Source: an uncultured Oscillospiraceae bacterium (GTDB taxonomy: Bacteria > Bacillota > Clostridia > Oscillospirales > Ruminococcaceae). Taken from it: a DNA stretch of 64,000 nt. The notes under the pieces are model-generated. The model worked only from the letters and a program-made list of their open reading frames with translations, was not told where the DNA came from and made no database searches. Position numbers and translations under genes: made by a program. The stretch lies in assembly GCA_934464775.1 (NCBI GenBank), contig CAKSKG010000009.1, forward strand, positions 1 to 64,000, in the 5' to 3' direction. Shown here in pieces: positions 59,909 to 64,000 of this stretch. Every line of letters starts with the position of its first letter. Position 1 is the first letter of the stretch.

Positions 59909-60461
59909 GCTTTGATACCCTGTTTGAAATAACGATAGCAAGTGCCATCTTCACCAGATCGGGAATGATAAAAGGAATAACGCACCAGCCCAGAGCCGTT
60001 GCAAGTCCGATAGCACCGCTGCTGCGTGCATAAACGATCATGAACCATGCTGTTCCGAATGTATAGCAGAGAGCAAGTCCGATGACCATTGAAATAATGA
60101 CAACGGGAAGCTTTGTGCCGAATACCTTTGTGATTATCCAGTAAGCCGCTGCGGAAAGCAGGAAGCCTATGATATATCCGCCCGTACTGCCTGCGAGAAC
60201 GCCAAGTCCTCCCGAGAATCCCGCAAAAACAGGGATTCCTATTGCACCGAGGATAATGTATACCAGCACGGCAAAGAAGCCTCTTTTGCCGCCCAGAAGT
60301 CCCAGTGCGCAGAACACGGCAAAGGTCTGGAGAGTAAAAGGAACAGTTGTGGGAATGGATATCCACGAGCAGATCGCAATAATGACAGCGAACATTCCCG
60401 TGAATGCCATATCACGGACGGTAAAAAGCTTTTCGGGTGATGTTTTTGTTAATTCAGCCAT
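59895..60461 (-). CDS. bioY: Biotin transporter S component
   Basis: A 188-residue membrane protein with six helices, the biotin-binding ECF subunit. FTLQTFAVFCALGLLGGKRGFFAVLVYIILGAIGIPVF and FSGGLGVLAGSTGGYI are the BioY blocks. GGAGAAAAATT ribosome site. Needs the shared EcfAAT module from elsewhere. First gene of bioY-DUF1284. Confidence 0.94.
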   Translation of the reverse strand: MAELTKTSPEKLFTVRDMAFTGMFAVIIAICSWISIPTTVPFTLQTFAVFCALGLLGGKRGFFAVLVYIILGAIGIPVFAGFSGGLGVLAGSTGGYIIGFLLSAAAYWIITKVFGTKLPVVIISMVIGLALCYTFGTAWFMIVYARSSGAIGLATALGWCVIPFIIPDLVKMALAIVISNRVSKHVKL

Positions 60462-60511
60462 AATTTTTCTCCTTTTTCGGGCTTTTCGCCCATTTTTTCT
60501 TGACTTTTACC

Positions 60512-60540
60512 ATTATAGCACAGGATATTACGATTGTCAA
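60512..60540 (-). promoter_or_regulatory. Promoter of bioY
   Basis: Minus strand TTGACA (60540-60535), 17 bases, TATAAT (60517-60512), exact consensus. No BirA operator was recognised. Confidence 0.8.
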
Positions 60541-60581
60541 CCCTATTTTAAAAATAAAGGTGACAATTATAATACCCGAAA

Positions 60582-60617
60582 AAACCGTGCGTAATGCATC
60601 AGCACTGCGCACGGTTT
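60582..60617 (-). terminator. Terminator of the trpS-rsmE unit
   Basis: AAACCGTGCG pairs with CGCACGGTTT around a 16-base loop; T-rich run follows on the minus strand. Confidence 0.8.
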
Positions 60618-60623
60618 CCAAAA

Positions 60624-61346
60624 TCAAAAATTTCCCGAAAGATTCATTATAACGGAAGTGACCGCAATGGGACAGGTCTCACAGCGCAGTATGCGCTTTC
60701 CCAGCCATATGGGTGAAAATCCCCTATCGGCTGCCGCCTCCACCTCGCTGCGTTCAAATCCGCCCTCGGAGCCGATCATTACCGATATGCTCTTATCGGC
60801 GGTTATCCCCGCTTCGGAAAGACTGCTGCCGCCGTTTTCATAGCATATCAGCTTTATATCGGTATCGCATTGTGCAAGAGCTTCGCTCATATCCATGATC
60901 GGAGCCACCTCGGGAATTATCCCTCTTCCTGCCTGCTTTGCGGCTTCTTCGGCTATGCGCTGCCAGCGCTCATGCTTCTTTGCGGCGGATTTTCCGTCGG
61001 GACGGGATATGCACCGCTTAGATATGAACGGCACAATCCGATAAGCTCCCAGCTCCACCGTTTTCTGTATGATAAGCTCCATTTTGTCCGATTTGGGCAG
61101 AGCCTGATATATCGTCAGCTTCACGGAAGGCTCAACATCGGAGGGAACTGTTTCGATAATATCACAGAAAACGTCCGTCTCGGTTATGGACGATATCCTG
61201 CACAGCATCTCGTTGCCCTCACGGCAGAATGTGATATTGTCCCCTATCCGCATTCTCAGCGAATATGAGATGTGCCGTGCGTCCGCTCCCGTTATGTGTA
61301 TAACATTTCCGCTGACCGAATTTTCGTCGGCAAAAAATCTTGGCAT
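60624..61346 (-). CDS. rsmE: 16S rRNA m3U1498 methyltransferase
   Basis: A 240-residue SPOUT methyltransferase modifying U1498 of 16S rRNA with S-adenosylmethionine. N-terminal PUA-like domain (residues 1-70) and C-terminal trefoil knot with MIGSEGGFERSEV (about 190) and LGKRILRCETC (about 215-225). Follows trpS by 9 bases in one transcription unit. Confidence 0.94.
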   Translation of the reverse strand: MPRFFADENSVSGNVIHITGADARHISYSLRMRIGDNITFCREGNEMLCRISSITETDVFCDIIETVPSDVEPSVKLTIYQALPKSDKMELIIQKTVELGAYRIVPFISKRCISRPDGKSAAKKHERWQRIAEEAAKQAGRGIIPEVAPIMDMSEALAQCDTDIKLICYENGGSSLSEAGITADKSISVMIGSEGGFERSEVEAAADRGFSPIWLGKRILRCETCPIAVTSVIMNLSGNF

Positions 61347-61355
61347 GGCTGCTCC

Positions 61356-62360
61356 TTATCTGTCAACAAAGCCTGCTTTGTGGTAAGCCTTTGAAACGAT
61401 CCTGCCCGAAATTCTCGAAGCTGCCTCGTCTCCTTTCGCAATGCACTGCTTTAAGTAATCCTTGTCCTTCATGAGAGCGTCGAACTTTTCACGCACGGGA
61501 GCAAGATGATCCGCAACAGCTTCGCCGACAGCAAGCTTGAAGTCGCCGTAGCCCTTTCCGTCAAATTCACGCTCGATCTCCTCGTTGGACTTGCCCGTTA
61601 CAACGGAATAGATAGTCATAAGGTTGTTGATGCCGTCCTTGCCCTCGGCGTATCTTACGCACATATCGCTGTCGGTAATGGCACGCTTGAACTTTCTGAT
61701 GATAGTATCACGGTCATCAAAGATATAGATGCAGCCGTTCTGATTCTCGTCCGACTTGGACATCTTCTTTGTAGGCTCAACAAGCGACATGATCTTTGCG
61801 CCCTTGGGAGGAATATATCCGTCGGGAAGAGTGAACATATCGCCGTAGCGCTGATTGAAGCGCTGTGCAACGTCTCTTGTAAGCTCAAGATGCTGCTTCT
61901 GGTCTGCGCCAACGGGAACAAGGTCAGCATTGTATGCAAGGATATCCGCAGCCATAAGCACGGGATATGTGAACAGTCCTGCATTTACATCATCGGCGTG
62001 CTTTGCGGCCTTGTCCTTGAACTGCGTCATTCTGGAAAGCTCGCCGAACTGCGTATTGCAGGCAAGCAGCCAGTTCAGCATAGCGTGTGCGGGAACATGG
62101 CTCTGGATAAATGCCACCGATCTTTCGGGGTCAACGCCGCAGGCAACGATTGCCGCATAAGCTTCAAGAGTGTTCTTTCTCAGCTTAACGGGATCCTGTC
62201 TTACAGTGATAGCGTGCATATCCGCGATCATGTAGAGGCAGTCATAATCGTCCTGGAGCTGCGCCCAGTTCTTGATAGCTCCGACGTAATTTCCCAGTGT
62301 AAATGCGCCCGAAGGCTGGATCCCGCTTAAAATGACCTTTTTCTTTTCTGTGTTTTCCAT
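61356..62360 (-). CDS. trpS: Tryptophanyl-tRNA synthetase
   Basis: A 334-residue class I synthetase charging tRNA-Trp. HIGH-equivalent in GIQPSGAFTLGNYVGA (about 11-26) and KMSKS in KKMSKSDEN (about 194-202). Normal bacterial length. Start 62360 follows AAAGGAATTGATATT. The gene is preceded by a T-box leader whose specifier reads UGG, so it should be induced when tRNA-Trp is uncharged. Confidence 0.96.
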   Translation of the reverse strand: MENTEKKKVILSGIQPSGAFTLGNYVGAIKNWAQLQDDYDCLYMIADMHAITVRQDPVKLRKNTLEAYAAIVACGVDPERSVAFIQSHVPAHAMLNWLLACNTQFGELSRMTQFKDKAAKHADDVNAGLFTYPVLMAADILAYNADLVPVGADQKQHLELTRDVAQRFNQRYGDMFTLPDGYIPPKGAKIMSLVEPTKKMSKSDENQNGCIYIFDDRDTIIRKFKRAITDSDMCVRYAEGKDGINNLMTIYSVVTGKSNEEIEREFDGKGYGDFKLAVGEAVADHLAPVREKFDALMKDKDYLKQCIAKGDEAASRISGRIVSKAYHKAGFVDR

Positions 62361-62397
62361 AATATCAATTCCTTTCAAGTAATTACAAATACAAAAA

Positions 62398-62680
62398 GCC
62401 CCGACAGTCATATAATAACTGTCGGGGCGAAATATATCCGCGGTACCACCCGATTTGCGGAGAAACTCCGCCTCTTTAAAGAATATCCGCCGCAAAGGGC
62501 AATATCCCGTTCCGTAACGCAGAACCTGCGGCAAGGGCTAATTTATAAAAATCAGTATATTTCACCCTGCTCCTCACAAACCCATTCACCGCAGCCGCAC
62601 GCACCTTATTTCCACCGTCAAAGGCTCTCTGCACCGCCGATACCGCAGTTACTTGCTTTTGTTCATCGGATTTATCGTAT
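62398..62680 (-). ncRNA. T-box leader of trpS (specifier UGG)
   Basis: Minus strand: stem I carries AGAGAG and GGTGGAAATAAGGTG, specifier TGG at 62584-62582 in GAATGGGTTT, the T-box sequence GGGTGGTACCGCGG (62461-62448) that pairs with the tRNA acceptor end, then terminator CCCCGACAGTTAT with its partner and a T run (62430-62398). Confidence 0.93.
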
Positions 62681-62686
62681 AAGTTG

Positions 62687-62715
62687 ATTATATCACGGTT
62701 TTTCCCGTTTGTCAA
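62687..62715 (-). promoter_or_regulatory. Promoter of the trpS T-box transcript
   Basis: Minus strand TTGACA (62715-62710), 17 bases, TATAAT (62692-62687), exact consensus. Confidence 0.88.
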
Positions 62716-62810
62716 GCATTAGGATATGGCATTTTATACAACTATATGACGCAATGTTGCTTTTAAATGACAAAAATGTGTTTACACCTGTGAAAACCGA
62801 CATTCACATA

Positions 62811-62966
62811 TTTACAAAATCAAAAAAACATGATATAATTAATAAAATATTATTTATGATGATAATTATTTATGATGATAAGTGTGTCGTGTGATAAAAC
62901 ACGGCAATAATAACGGCTTATTCCAAGCCGCATAAATCCGTTAAAAACGGGGTGAGAACCAACGCC
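62811..62966 (+). promoter_or_regulatory. Promoter and structured leader of the sensor gene
   Basis: TTTACA (62811-62816), 17 bases, TATAAT (62834-62839). The leader contains three consecutive hairpins: CGTGT/ACACG near 62888, CGGCTT/AAGCCG near 62916, and CCGTT/ACGG near 62938. No known riboswitch class was recognised. Confidence 0.6.
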
Positions 62967-64000
62967 ATGATAAACGGCAGAAAAATTATAGCATTATGCA
63001 TTTCAAGAATACACGATGACACAAGCTATGAATATGTGACAGCCTTGAACGACTGCCTTACAAAGATCGGCTGCAATCTGTTCGTGTATGCCACCAGCGC
63101 TGATCTTTTCTGGAACACACCGAACGAACAGGGAGAAAGCACTGTTTTTGATCTGATCGACTACAAGATCACAGACGGCATAATCATATTTGAAGAGAAG
63201 ATCAACCGTGCGCAGATCGTCGATGACATCATAGACAAGGCAAAAGCCCATGATCTTCCCGTAATAATAATCGGCAGGCAGCACAGCGGCTGCTATAATA
63301 TCCGCTTCGACTATGAAAAGGGCTTTGAATCGGTAGTGCGCCACATGGTGGAATTTCATCACCGCACAAATCTCCACTTCATTGCGGGACAGGACGGCAA
63401 TGACTTCTCCGAGACCCGTATAAGTGTTTTCAAAAAGGTGCTGGAGGAGAACAATATCCCCTATGACCGCGAAACAATGGTAAGCTTCGGCGATTTCTGG
63501 TCAGTTCCCACCGAAAAGGCGGTTGAAAAGCTTATTGCCCAAAACAGGCTCCCCGATACCTTTATATGCGCAAACGATTCTATGGCTATCGCCGTGGCAA
63601 ATGTCATGAAGCGCCATAATATAAGCGTGCCCTCACAGGTGATGATATCGGGATTTGACGGCGTCGAGGACATATATTTCTCGTCCCCAAAGATAACCTC
63701 CGCAAAATGCAGATACGACGCTCTTGCCGAAGCCTCATCTTCTCTCTTCGGAGAGCTGTTCGGCGGCGAAAGCATTCCGCAGCAGGAGCAGCTTATAATG
63801 CCGCATCTCATACTTTATGAGTCCTGCGGCTGCTGCAAAGAGGAAATAATCAATGCCTCAGAGCGCCTTACCGAGATAAACAACCGCTTCTTCCGCTTCC
63901 AGGAGGAGAGCCGTTCCTTTACCCACATCGTTTCGAGGGTGCAGAGCTGCACAAGTCTTGAGGACGCTTCACGTCAGATGTATCACCCCACAATATATGA
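62967..64000 (+). CDS. Periplasmic-binding-protein-like sensor, cut by the window edge
   Basis: Open through the end of the window (344 codons seen). Residues 5-280 have a LacI/PBP1-type binding fold: GRKIIALCISRIHDDTSYEY, IIDYKITDGIIIF-like strand, LPVIIIGRQHSG, HFIAGQDGND, ICANDSMAIAVAN and ISGFDGVEDIYF. There is no N-terminal helix-turn-helix and no signal peptide, so it is not a LacI repressor nor an exported protein. After YESCGCCKEE a helical linker begins. In clostridia this N-terminal unit is commonly fused to GGDEF or kinase output domains, which would lie beyond 64000. Confidence 0.78.
   Translation, partial: MINGRKIIALCISRIHDDTSYEYVTALNDCLTKIGCNLFVYATSADLFWNTPNEQGESTVFDLIDYKITDGIIIFEEKINRAQIVDDIIDKAKAHDLPVIIIGRQHSGCYNIRFDYEKGFESVVRHMVEFHHRTNLHFIAGQDGNDFSETRISVFKKVLEENNIPYDRETMVSFGDFWSVPTEKAVEKLIAQNRLPDTFICANDSMAIAVANVMKRHNISVPSQVMISGFDGVEDIYFSSPKITSAKCRYDALAEASSSLFGELFGGESIPQQEQLIMPHLILYESCGCCKEEIINASERLTEINNRFFRFQEESRSFTHIVSRVQSCTSLEDASRQMYHPTIY

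Overview
The window looks like chromosomal DNA of a Gram-positive anaerobe of the Clostridia, most likely a Ruminococcus-type gut or rumen bacterium. This is inferred from clostridial gene families (YceG/TelA, YolD plus UvrX-type polymerase, BioY and other ECF S components, a tRNA-Trp T-box, EpsG, clostripain), secreted proteins with acidic low-complexity tails, fibre-degrading glycosidases (GH3, GH5-like), strong AGGAGG ribosome sites and TTGACA-17-TATAAT promoters. No species can be named from the sequence alone.

Layout. 0.3-3.3 kb: telA and yceG with a chain of small stem-loops upstream. 3.8-10.9 kb: AIM24-like protein, ABC exporter, diguanylate cyclase, SGNH hydrolase, zinc-ribbon membrane protein and YolD. 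11.0-12.6 kb: SOS-type Y-family polymerase. 13.6-19.4 kb: DUF3810 protein, LytTR regulator, two lipoproteins (one a clostripain). 19.4-23.4 kb: four unrelated AT-rich genes, each behind its own copy of one promoter-bearing repeat. 23.5-26.8 kb: csoR, HMA protein and copA for copper control. 26.9-37.6 kb: GH3, ECF S component plus coaX, citrate synthase, GH5-like lipoprotein, ATC hydrolase-like protein, glycosyltransferase. 37.9-41.2 kb: ilvB-ilvN-ilvC. 42.3-47.4 kb: leftward operon DUF951-prfA-tsaC-coaE-SLT-M18. 48.2-53.1 kb: hybrid histidine kinase, exported protein, EpsG. 53.4-55.8 kb: rnhA, nifS-nifU. 56-62.7 kb: pilin, tRNA-Leu, transglutaminase-like protein, thrH, bioY-DUF1284, rsmE, T-box-trpS. 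The right edge cuts a binding-protein-like sensor.

The most unusual content is non-coding. Five copies of a roughly 0.5-1 kb element (near 12.7, 30.8, 35.6, 41.4 and 47.6 kb) are giant imperfect palindromes. Each arm carries two interleaved stems (pseudoknot order) whose bases change in compensating pairs between copies, so the fold appears to be selected; I do not recognise the family. A second small palindromic element abuts the TAA stop codon of three separate genes, and a third has one full copy and one relic. The four-gene repeat array at 19.4-23.4 kb looks like a cassette array without a visible recombinase.

Smaller regulatory observations: a 13-codon Ala/Val/Ile-rich leader ORF coupled to ilvN, an in-frame internal start inside copA that would yield a separate CopZ chaperone, a hairpin between a Shine-Dalgarno sequence and its start codon, and a LytTR gene whose natural start position reads AUA.
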